Shown here: positions 55,740 to 64,000 of the stretch, in pieces
How the letters are laid out: every line of letters begins with the position of its first letter
How positions within the stretch are numbered: the stretch's first letter is position 1
Assembly: GCA_018697195.1 (NCBI GenBank)
Contig: JAGMWU010000027.1
Coordinates: 12,831,043-12,895,042 of the forward strand
Source of the DNA: Certhia americana
Lineage: Eukaryota > Chordata > Aves > Passeriformes > Certhiidae
Length of the DNA: 64,000 bases
Direction: 5' to 3'
Notes under the pieces: generated by a model
Told to the model about the DNA's origin: nothing
What the model saw: the letters and a program-made list of their open reading frames with translations, nothing else
Databases searched by the model: none
Made by a program: the position numbers and the translations under genes

Positions 55740-56200
55740 TGTGAGAAATGATGCTCACTTTTTAAAATTCCAAATGTTTATTAAAAACTTTAACAAAATA
55801 CAACAAAGGACTGAAAAAGGAAAATGGACAGCATGCTGGGAGTTGATGACCCAGAAGCCACAAGCTTGTCTACAAAATAGCTGCTCCACCTTTTATACCC
55901 CTGGGGTTGCATCAGGCAACCCTGGTCCCTCCCAAAGTCTGTCCTTCAACTCTTCTTTGCTGTCTATTGGTGGAGACTTTCTTGTAACTTGATTGGAGGT
56001 GAGGTGTTGTCATGCTGCGCCTCCCTAGCAACAAGCCTGCCCTCCCAAATGCCCCATGAAAGGGGCACATGTACACACCCTCCCTCCACATGTCTTGACT
56101 ACCAAGGCTGTTCCTTGGCAGCTATACCGGGAGGAAATGGGATTATGGGGAGAACAGAGGACATTTAAGCAACAAATCAGAATAACACAACTGTATATCA
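55740..56200 (-). repeat. LTR-like segment, minus strand
   Basis: A reversed TTTTAATAAAC (about 55781), a reversed TATAAAAGG (55892-55900) and CCAAT (55967-55971, 55992-55996) are spaced as in an LTR. No second copy is in the window, and the ends are uncertain. Confidence 0.45.
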
Positions 56201-56614
56201 ATAAAACTTCCCTTAACAAATGCATAATTTTCATCCCTTAATTGCGAAAGCCAGTGATTGCATTACCCATCTATAACACTGTCTTGAATCAGAAAAAAAT
56301 CTCCCCCGTGTTTCTGTAAAAAAAATATTTTAGATTGGATTAATGGACAGCTCTGTTACAATTTCAGTACTGAACTTTTTTTCCCCTTAAATCTTTTATT
56401 TTTAAAAATAACTGTAGTATGATATGTTTTGGAGACTTTAGCAGAAGGTAGCCCCTTCAAGAGATGTGGGAAACGTTTGACCCTGCCTTAGGCCTGTGGA
56501 GTTGAGGTTTACTGGCTCACCTTGGCCCTTGGGGGAGGTTTCCCTTCTGACCTGTCTTGTGCTATGCACCTGTTTTTTGGTCTCTGCTGTTTCTTTTGTG
56601 CCCCTTGGGAACAG
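56201..56614. other. Host intron-like sequence
   Basis: No repeat or frame is recognised. It ends in a pyrimidine-rich stretch and the CAG acceptor before the STOML2-like exon. Confidence 0.45.
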
Positions 56615-56743
56615 GAATCCCTCAATGCCAAGATTGTGGCTGCCATCAACCAGGCCTCAGACTGCTGGGGCAGCTGGTGCCTGCACTATGAGATCAAGGA
56701 CATCCATGTGCTCCCACATGTGAGGGAATGCATGCAGATGCAG
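56615..56743 (+). pseudogene. STOML2: STOML2-like exon (stomatin-like 2), degraded gametolog
   Basis: 129 bp (43 codons, no stop) between an AG acceptor (56613-56614) and a GT donor (56744). The translation starts ESLNAKIVAAINQASDCWG and ends HVRECMQMQ, matching from memory the part of STOML2 where the prohibitin-type domain reads ESLNA..DAINQAADCWG..EIKDIHVPP..MQMQ. STOML2 is a mitochondrial inner-membrane scaffold. Several replacements at positions I recall as conserved (for example R to W or H, P to L, K to R) suggest decay. No other STOML2 exons are visible in the window. Partial gene, W gametolog or retro-independent copy; not a processed copy, since splice sites flank it. Confidence 0.65.
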
Positions 56744-57180
56744 GTTTGGTTCTCTAAATCAATGGCCTGGAACAGGAGGGAAATCTCCCCTTCCATACAA
56801 CATGGTTGTTCTTTGTTCAGAGCCAGCATCACTGGTGCCTGCTGTGGTGAGGGAAGCCCATTGGCACTTTGGCTGCAATTGTATAGTTATTGAATAAATA
56901 ATTCCCATTCTTATTTTGGCAGTGCTGGCTCCTGCTTGGTACATGTAAGCACAGCCAGCTCCCTTTAAAATCTCTAATGGGCTCTGTAGGAGGAAAATCC
57001 CAGAGATGAAGGTTTCCCCTTGAGAAAAGCAGAGTGACAGATTTACAGGCTGGAAGGGGAGGAGGGAGAAGTGGTTGGTTAGGTGTGGACCTGTCTGGGG
57101 AGGGCTGTGCAGTGTGAGAATCAGAACCAGCCATCACCAGGGATTGCTTGGTGTTTTGTAGTTGTATTCTTCTCCTAAGT
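56744..57180. other. Host intron-like sequence
   Basis: It follows the exon donor and carries no LTR, LINE or further exon that I recognise. An AATAAATAA at 56895 has no associated frame. Confidence 0.45.
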
Positions 57181-57189
57181 CTAACCTCT

Positions 57190-57545
57190 GGGGCTGCAGA
57201 GACCTTGACCTAAGTGTGATGGGTCCACCTGTGTTCAGCTGTCTTGATGGCTGTTTCTGTGGTCAGCAACACTTGGAAAGGTCCACGTCACTTCACCACC
57301 AGCGGTGCTTCTTTCCACTCCTTAACTAGGACCCAATCTCCTGGTTGGATGTTATGGACAGCAAAGTCCAAAGGCAGGGTCTGTGCCAGCTGAGCTTCCT
57401 GTCGAAGAGATTTCACAAGAGACAGTATCAGGGCCACATATTGTTTAAGGAATTCCAAACATCAGTTTAAAGGGAGATAATTGAATATCTGTCCTGGCCC
57501 TGGCCCTTATTCTTGCCACAGCCAGTGGCAAGAGCAGTACCCATG
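57190..57545 (-). pseudogene. pol: Gammaretrovirus-like integrase C-terminus (ERV-G)
   Basis: The minus strand reads HNIQPGDWVLVKEWKEAPLVV, a gap, then GPFQVLLTTETAIKTA. This is the integrase C-terminal domain motif seen also in ERV-C and ERV-F. Stops interrupt it. It is the left-most remnant of ERV-G; host sequence begins at about 57180. Confidence 0.65.
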
Positions 57546-57559
57546 GCATCTTAGTTTTG

Positions 57560-58190
57560 TTAAAAATGAGGAACTTGATTCAGCCAATATATCAAGCTGT
57601 AATTCAATTTATTAATTAATATGGTAAAATATGAGCAAAACAGGGCTGGGTACAGTGGTAGGAGTTTTTCCTCCAACTGCACACCGATTGCTGAGGCCTG
57701 CTGGTATTTATATGTATATCCAAAGGCTTTCTCAGCAGTTTCTAATTCCAGTTTTTACGTCACAATTCTATATCTCAGGATGTTAATCAATGATAGTGAT
57801 AGCTGGTTTCTTTACAATTTCTATACTCCATTGTGACCCATTCCTCCCAGGATGTACATCCAGGATGTGTATCCCAGATGGTGATAGCTAGTTTCTTTTT
57901 CGAAACCATTAGTCAGGAGTTCTTGTCCATCTTCTTTTCTCAGGCTGGCTTTTTTTTGTCACCGTTTTGTAAGGAATTTGAGATAGACCCACTTCCTTCT
58001 TTTGCTATACATTCTAAAGCTAGCTTTAAAATCCTTAATACAAAGCAATATTCTAAAATTATAAGTCAAAAGTTCTTATTACAAAACAGCTTAAGGCTTA
58101 ATTACAAGCAGAAAGTTCTTGTCCAAAAAGCAACATCTAAAGTTATCATTTACATATTCTTACTACAAAACAATTTAAGATCTATAATAG
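57560..58190 (-). repeat. LTR-like segment, minus strand
   Basis: Reversed AATTAATAAATTG (57605-57617), a TATAAATA-like box (57706) and dispersed GGTGATAGCTAGTTTC-type repeats (57798, 57881) suggest an ERV LTR. It grades on the right into ERV-D-like leader sequence. Confidence 0.45.
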
Positions 58191-58400
58191 TTAATTGAGA
58201 ACAAAGGATTAGTTCAAAGGCCTTTTTCCATGCTTTGCTTTCCTTGTTTATTATAACTCATCTTTATAACCATCCCATGACTGTGTTCTACACATTTCAC
58301 AATTACAATTACACCAATTATCTTTATTGACCTGACACGAAACATAACTTTGTATTTCACAGTTTCTATCCCCAGTTTCAGAAAACTTTCCGAGGCAGAA
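58190..58400 (-). repeat. ERV-D-like leader fragment, minus strand
   Basis: The reverse complement aligns closely with 19800-20030: TACAAAGTTATGTTTCGTGT, then CTTTGAACTAATCCTTTGTT. It is a remnant of another element of the ERV-D family. Confidence 0.75.
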
Positions 58401-58736
58401 TTGGAAAGGTTAGTACATAATTGTATCATTTCAAATATGTGGAAATGCTTATACCAACTCTCAGGAGAAAATTGGTTGAGACAAATTATACATCCATGAG
58501 ACCTTTAGCCACATCCTTTTACACTAAAAAGACAAAACAAGCTGGACAAAAATCAAACTCAAGAATATGTAGGATGCTTTAACTAATATTTGATCTTCCA
58601 CCAAGTCACTCGAACTGAAAACACAAATTACAAACACTAACAAACTGACAATGCAAGCACTTATGGTGGCACTTTAAATTTCATTGGTTTTCACACAGTT
58701 CCATCTCATGTGTGGGTAGGTTCCTATAAAAGGAGA
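58401..58736. other. Unassigned, ends in purine tract
   Basis: No frame or repeat is recognised. The end AAAAGGAGA just before TGTTGGAACC looks like a polypurine tract. Confidence 0.35.
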
Positions 58737-59310
58737 TGTTGGAACCCAGAATGCAGAGAATATTTCTCTGCATGTTTTGAAGGATCCAAACCCTCTGACA
58801 AATACTACTTTTAACCTTCATCCATGGAAAGGGCTTCCTAGGCTCTGGGATGAAACAGAACTTTGAAGAATGCAAATTAGATAGTAGCATAATATGTAAT
58901 TCATCACAGGGTGAGAAATTTAGATTTTTGGGTTTGTTAGTATGGTAAGTAGATGAAGACAAGATGGAGGATCCTTGTAGTTTTTAGGCTTCTTTCTCCT
59001 TCATCTACTCCATATTCTGCAGTGTTGGGGACACAGGATGATTGGTCAAAATTTGCTGCAGTGTAGTGCTATGTGAATAAAAATTTAGTTAATTATTGGT
59101 AGAAAAGTAGAAATAATGTACGCTCTTGGTGATAATTGGGTGAATTATCTTTAAAAGAACCTTGATTCTGTGTGTTTGGTGCCTTTTGGTGTCTTTTCTC
59201 CTGCATGCCAAGCTGGTGTAGACTGGTGTGCAGAAATTGCTGATAAGAAAATAATAAACAACCTGAAGAACGAGAAGAACCAAGAGTCCCATTTGCATTT
59301 GTTCTTAACA
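58737..59310 (+). repeat. LTR-6 copy 3, plus strand
   Basis: It starts TGTTGGAACC, passes CATCACAGGGTGAGAAATTT (58903) and AATAATAAAC (59250), and matches the first 570 bp of copies 1 and 2. The end near TTCTTAACA (59302-59310) is an estimate. Confidence 0.65.
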
Positions 59311-60100
59311 AGGACTTCTGAAAAAGGCCTCCCCTATGAGGGGAGAGACATGTGGGAGTGGAAGAACTGCCAGAGGAAAGTGAAAATTTGGCCTACTAGA
59401 CCAATTATTAAAAAGAAGTAAAAATCTGTTGTGGCTAACACAAAGTGACAGAGTCCATGTGAAAAAATGGTTATCACATTTAGGTGTGAGTTTGCTGCTT
59501 GCAGATTCTCTGCTCTCAAACTGTTTTCTTTATCTTTGATGCAGGGATGTTTGACATTCCTAGAAAAGAGAAAAGAAACAAACTTCCCTGGAAAAATATG
59601 CCTGAGTGAAAGAAGTTGTTAACTGCATCAACTTATTCAGGTTGAGTTTTAGCTTTAAATCTGTGAAGTGCTTGTTGCACCACTTTTGTCATTTCCCCCA
59701 GGTTTTCAGTGGGGTTTCCTCCAATAGATCATTCAGCCTAGGGAGTGAGACTGTTTTTAAAAAGTTTTGCAAGAGTTGCAGTCTGTGAAGCAAGAGTTCC
59801 TTTTTCACGTTAGAGCAGTTTGCCTTATCAGTTTGCTCCTTTTGTTTCAGTGGTTTTCCTTTTAGGCATGATAGAGTTCTGTGGCAAGCAATGCCACTGC
59901 CTAAAGCAAATCACTTTTTTTTAGTAAACAATTGCTTCCTGTCCCAAATTTTTGCATCAAGTCCACTATAGGGGTAGGGAGGCAACTAACAAATTAACCA
60001 AGAAAGGATAACAAAATATTTTCCCCAAAAGTTTTCCTATAGTCCCCACAGAGGAAGCTGCATAAAAAATACCTAGGTCTGCGTAGGGACAGCACCATAC
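59311..60100. other. Degraded retroviral sequence, unassigned
   Basis: The stretch lies between LTR-6 copy 3 and ERV-G protease. On the minus strand it may hold decayed pol, but I cannot identify motifs. Confidence 0.35.
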
Positions 60101-60102
60101 CC

Positions 60103-60248
60103 ACAAGGCAGCAGCTGCAGAATTGGTCTCAGAATTACAACCTGCCAATTCTAGTTCTCCGCAACAGACCACAGACTGGTGGGGGAGTTCCCTACAAGGC
60201 AGGGGTTGCAGAATTGGCTTCAAGACTGCAACCTGCCAATTCTGGCTT
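60103..60248. repeat. Two direct repeats of about 54 bp
   Basis: 60103-60156 and 60194-60248 are similar copies (ACAAGGCAG...TGCAGAATTGG...CCTGCCAATTCT). Each contains the inverted pair CAGAATTGG/CCAATTCT, so each could form a short hairpin. A 37-bp spacer separates them. Confidence 0.7.
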
Positions 60249-60249
60249 T

Positions 60250-61500
60250 TTACAACAAAACACACAAAAAGTAGAAGGGCCTGGGTCCCCTCCAAATAGG
60301 AGCCTTTTGGCTCTGCACAAAACCCCACATAGACAAAGGAATTAAATCCCTAAATTCATGTATCATATTTTCCACAATTCCCTCAGAGAAAGATTTGTTC
60401 AAACTTCTAAGCCTACAGAAGAAACCACAATTTTCACAACTGCTTGAACAATCAAAGATCTTTTTGACAATTTTCCCCCCCTTAGGGATAAAATCTAAAG
60501 TGGATTGAGAGGCCCCAGTGTTTACTAATAAACACACCTCCTCTCGATCGGCACCCACCCTAAAAGTGAGCAAGGGCTCCAGTGTGGTGGGTCCCTGGTG
60601 TAATGGGAGCCCCTGACACCCCTAACAATCTGTCTCAATTATCCCCTGGACTTCCTCCTCCTGAGGGTCCAGTTGTCTCTGTGGACAGTCCTGCATCCAG
60701 TGTCCCTACAGACTCCTTCCCTGCTGCTGTTTGAGTTGTCTCTCCCCTGCTGAGGAGGGAATGTCTGCCTCTGCCACATCCTTGTGGCAGACCCCATCCG
60801 CTCTGTCCTGGGAGAACCTTTCGACCTTGTGGTTTATTCCTCTGGGGCTGTAAAAATTCTGCCACCGCCTTTGCCTTTGCTTTCACTTTTTTTGTGTTCC
60901 TGCAGTCCCCCACGCTACTGCCTGTGGGTACTCATTTTCCCACAGCTCAAAACCATTCGTTTTTCCAGAGAACCAAACAAAATCCTTAAAAGAAAATCCA
61001 AATCTTTCTATGTACAGTCGGCATTTTCTGGATATTTTTTCCTTTTTTGCTCACTCTCCTTATCACACGCCATATCCCAGATCCGGTCCCTGTCCTGCTG
61101 CGAGGGCCAAATGCAGGTCTCTCCCCGGCGCTCCCAGCAGGCACGGCCGGCAGCATCTCAGGCGGCCGGGGCATCCCGCAGCCTCATGGGGGCCAGGGGC
61201 CACTGCCGGCCCTGCCCGGGGGTGGTGGGGTCAGGCACTGCCCAGCGCTGAGCCCCGGCTGCCCCAAAGCCCCCACAGGCCCCTAGCTCATGCTCCCAGT
61301 CCCGCATCTCTGCGCCTGGCCCCGCCACTCCTTGCCTCAAGCATATCTCTCCACACTCCTCTTCAATCCATTCTTTCCAATTTTCCTCTAAATACCTCCG
61401 CAAAATTTGACACCAGCTAATTCTATCTGTTCTATAAGGTGGCCATATAAGCCCCTTTGGCAACTTATACTCTGGCCACACAACAATATTTTACCATCAT
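60250..61500 (-). pseudogene. ERV-G gag and protease
   Basis: Minus strand, right to left. Matrix-like text at 61158-61481 (IWPPYRTDRISWCQILRRYL) degrades into GC-rich sequence. A nucleocapsid end GHWMQDC (about 60698-60718) is in the frame of the protease. The protease reads CLLVNTGASQSTLDF (about 60500-60540), with asparagine where the catalytic aspartate of DTG belongs, so it is inactive. Layout fits a gammaretrovirus-type Gag-Pro. Stops lie between the domains. Confidence 0.65.
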
Positions 61501-61897
61501 CTCATTAGTTACCTCTGGGTGAATACATAATCTGTCCCAAGGGACTCTCCAGGGGTGTTATGGGATCGTCATCCCTTTTGCCGGGGCCCTTTCCCCGTTT
61601 TACCCTTGCAACCCTCCATGGGTGCCCTCTCAGGTTTACCGGTGTTACCCTCCACGGCTGCCCTCCCAGGTTTACTCCCCAAAGATCCCATTTCACTCAC
61701 CGGTGAGATTTTCAGTGGTTCTTCCCTATGGACTCTTCAAGGAATCCCCTGGTCTGCCACTCATCTGTCTCCTGGACAGTCTCAGGAACCCAATGGATCA
61801 CCCAGTGCCGACCGCCACCAAGGGAAGCTGATCACCCAAACTGGGTGAGGTGCGCTTTCAGCTCCGCTCGCTGCCCACTGCCCCAGATGGTGGAAAG

Positions 61898-61915
61898 ATC
61901 CTGGACGAGCCTGCA
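61898..61915 (-). promoter_or_regulatory. ERV-G primer-binding site, tRNA-Pro-like
   Basis: TGCAGGCTCGTCCAGGAT on the minus strand, two bases from the LTR, matches the tRNA-Pro type primer site of gammaretroviruses at 15 of 18 positions. Confidence 0.7.
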
Positions 61916-61917
61916 GT

Positions 61918-62370
61918 TGTCAGGAAAATTAATCCACAAACACCGGAGGTTTATGTCCAAAAAGGAGACAGAGGACTCCTTTTACTTTATTCAAATAAAG
62001 GGAGAGGCCAAATTTTTGAAGGACACAGTCTCCTTTTTATCCTCATTTCCTGACTGCATTTCCCTCTCTCTTTCCCCATTGGCTGAGGTACTTGAGAGGT
62101 ACAGACTTCCTGGAATGTCTGATACCTAAGATTCCCCTCTAATGTATAACCCTCCCTTTTAATTTTTGATTCTTATGGAATTTATGGTTTCTCCCCATTG
62201 TTTCTTTCATCTTTCAATATCCAATTTCATTTATCAGCTAACCAACAGTTTGTTTGTAAGGCTAATATCTTTTTTCCATTCATCAATCAGTGGATTCCTT
62301 CCCACTGTTTCCTTTATCTCTCAGTGCTAGTTTTATCTACCAGCAGACCCACTGCTTTTTTGTAAAGACA
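61918..62370 (-). repeat. ERV-G 5' LTR (LTR-7 copy 2), minus strand
   Basis: It starts TGTCAGGAAA and matches 53345-53600. A reversed poly(A)-type signal (61989-61996) and CCAATGGG (62080) are present. The right limit is set by the start of CR1 and is approximate. Confidence 0.65.
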
Positions 62371-63445
62371 AATCCGTCATTCCTCTCACTCTGAATGCAT
62401 TCAATGACCTTCATGTCCTTCTTAAACGGTGGGGCTGAGAACTGAACACCGCACTCAAGGTTGAGCAGCACTAGCACTGAATACAGTGGGATAATCACCT
62501 CTTGACTGGCTGGTTCTATTGTGTTTGATGCACCCAAGAACACAGTTTGCCCTTTTGGCTGCCAGGGCTCGCTGCTCATACTGAGCCTGCTGCCAACCAG
62601 TACCCCCATATCCCTTTCTTCAGGGCTGCTCTCCTGACACTGCTCTCACAATTTATACTTGTGCCTGGTGTTTCTCTGGCCCAGGTGAAGAATTCAGCAT
62701 TTTGACTTGTCAAATTTCACAGTTTTTGCTCTCCTTTTTATGGATTCCAAAGTGGCTGCTTTACGGTTCATTTTGCATGTATTCTTCAGGTGTTCAGAGA
62801 TTCTGATAAGCAGACATAATGACAAAACTTTTTTGAGGCATTTCTCTTACTGTCAGGTCCTTACAACCAGTCACCAGCCAGATGTAGCATCACACACTGC
62901 AACCCTTTGAGCCCTGCCCTTCAGCCAGTTTGTCACTCAGCACACCATGAACCTGCTCATTCCACAGTTAGACAACTTGTCCAGAAGGATGATGTGAGGT
63001 ATGATTTCAAAATATTTACGAAAATCCAGAAAAATTATGTGCCGCTTTCCCTTTATCCACTAGGGGGTGACCTTATCATAGGAGGAGATCAAATTATTTA
63101 CACAGGACTTTCCTTTTGTGAACCCATGTTGTCTGTGCCTGATGATTGCATTGTCCTTTAAATGCCTTTTAATAGTACCCAGTGTAATCTTCTCCTTATT
63201 TTTCCAGGTACTGAGGTTAGACTAGCAGGTCTGTAGTTTCCTGGGTCTTCCCTCACATCCTTCTTGTAAATTTGAATAACATTGGCTAGCTTGCAGTCAG
63301 CAGGGACATGCCCAGACTCCTCAGACCTTTGGGAGATGATCGAGAGGGGTCCTGCTATAACATCTGCTAGCTCCTTCATTGCTCTGAGATGAATCCCATC
63401 ATGCCCCGTGGACTTGTGAACATTCAGCTGAACTGAGGAGACCTG
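62370..63445 (-). mobile_element. CR1 LINE fragment, antisense
   Basis: Bird CR1 text runs on the minus strand. 63158-63379 encodes reverse transcriptase of the LINE type, with IIYKK-like (IQIYKK), EDPGNYRPASLTSVPGKI. The remainder to the left matches the 3' part of CR1 (for example the CTTGACTGGCTGG... and GCTGCCAGGGCTC segments). It is truncated and carries stops. No 3' octamer repeat is visible on its left end. Confidence 0.8.
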
Positions 63446-63685
63446 GCAGAATTAGTAACAAAACCATGCTTTCCTTAACATCCAAAATTCTCAGAAGCTG
63501 TTGTAACAGGCCTGAAGGAGAAAAAGGAGGTGAAAGGCTTGGGAAAATCAACCTCCTCTGTTTCCCCCACAGGCTGGGTATGATTATTAACAAATTCCCA
63601 GAGGTAGTGCCCAAGGCCAGGGTAGGAGAGCAACAATGAATACACATCCCAATTGACCCTCATTGCCCTTTACATTATCATGTTC
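63446..63685. other. Unassigned short flank
   Basis: No feature is recognised between CR1 and the partial LTR-5. Confidence 0.4.
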
Positions 63686-63895
63686 TGTTGGTTTTGCATG
63701 ACCTGGTTTTTGGTAGGGGGGCCACAGAGGTACCTTCTGTGAGAAGCTGCTAGAAGCTTCCACCATGTCCAGCAGAGCCAATCCCTGATGGCTCTGAAGA
63801 TGGACATGCTGCTGGCCAAAGCTGGGCCAATTAGAGATGATGGTAACACCTTTGTGATAACATATTTAAGAAGAAAATCAAAACAAAGTGGGGTG
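63686..63895 (+). repeat. LTR-5 copy 3, 5' part only
   Basis: TGTTGGTTTTGCATG through GCTGCTAGAAGCTTC and ATATTTAAGAAGAAAATCA matches the first 210 bp of 10956-12032, then similarity stops abruptly near 63895. Confidence 0.7.
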
Positions 63896-64000
63896 CAATT
63901 TTAATTCTGTCTCGTTTTAGAGACAATTTTATGAGGAAACACTCATAAATGCACATTTCCTCTAAAGAAAACAGGTTCCGGCACTCCCTTCCCACCAATT

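Noticed and set aside
53345..62370. The two LTR-7 copies as ends of one 9-kb minus-strand provirus
   Set aside because: The interval contains host-like exon/intron sequence and unrelated LTRs; only the right copy has a primer site, so the left is better treated as independent.

Overview
The window is dominated by endogenous retroviruses (ERVs) and their LTRs, with a few CR1 LINE fragments and almost no host coding sequence. I recognise no tRNA, rRNA, CRISPR array or bacterial-style operon. Antisense CR1 copies, LTR types I know from songbirds, and one degraded exon resembling STOML2 point to a bird, most likely a passerine. STOML2 sits on the avian Z, so a decayed copy embedded in dense ERVs suggests the female-specific W chromosome. 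That last step is inference.

Layout, left to right. 1-1025: nothing recognised. 1026-6829: ERV-A (+), an env-less betaretrovirus-like (ERVK) provirus with decayed gag-pro-pol. 6825-9650: LTR copies. 10360-14155: degraded ERV-B (+), split by a solo LTR with a 5-bp target duplication. 14160-16250: unassigned sequence, a CR1 scrap and an LTR. 16250-40000: a nested retroviral block. The oldest layer is the gammaretrovirus-like ERV-C (+), with integrase at 17735-18960 and env at 37716-39480. Into it went ERV-D (19291-29759, +, betaretrovirus-like gag-pol with an alpharetrovirus-like env, perfect 6-bp duplication) and an LTR-like element called LTR-6. LTR-6 in turn received ERV-E (30465-36490, minus, env-less, tRNA-Phe-type primer site) and a solo LTR-2.

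40622-52158 is a second, minus-strand LTR-6 copy. It is split by solo LTR-2, by ERV-F (41748-50601, +) and by solo LTR-3. ERV-F is the youngest element: its LTRs differ by one base over about 425, and it has a 4-bp duplication. Gag from capsid onward and Pol lie in one frame across a UGA-CUAG stop context. An unrecognised Cys-rich frame of about 200 codons, with no methionine codon, lies between pol and env. This is the most interesting object in the window.

52159-57180: host-like sequence, solo LTRs and the STOML2-like exon. 57190-62370: remains of ERV-G (minus, gammaretrovirus-like, tRNA-Pro-like primer site). 62370-63445: antisense CR1. 63686-63895: a partial LTR-5. Two 100-base N runs (30212-30311, 47527-47626) are assembly gaps of conventional size.

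None of the proviruses looks intact. The elements are related mainly by insertion order, which target-site duplications and split flanks allow one to read. Family assignments are by eye from motifs; no alignment was run.
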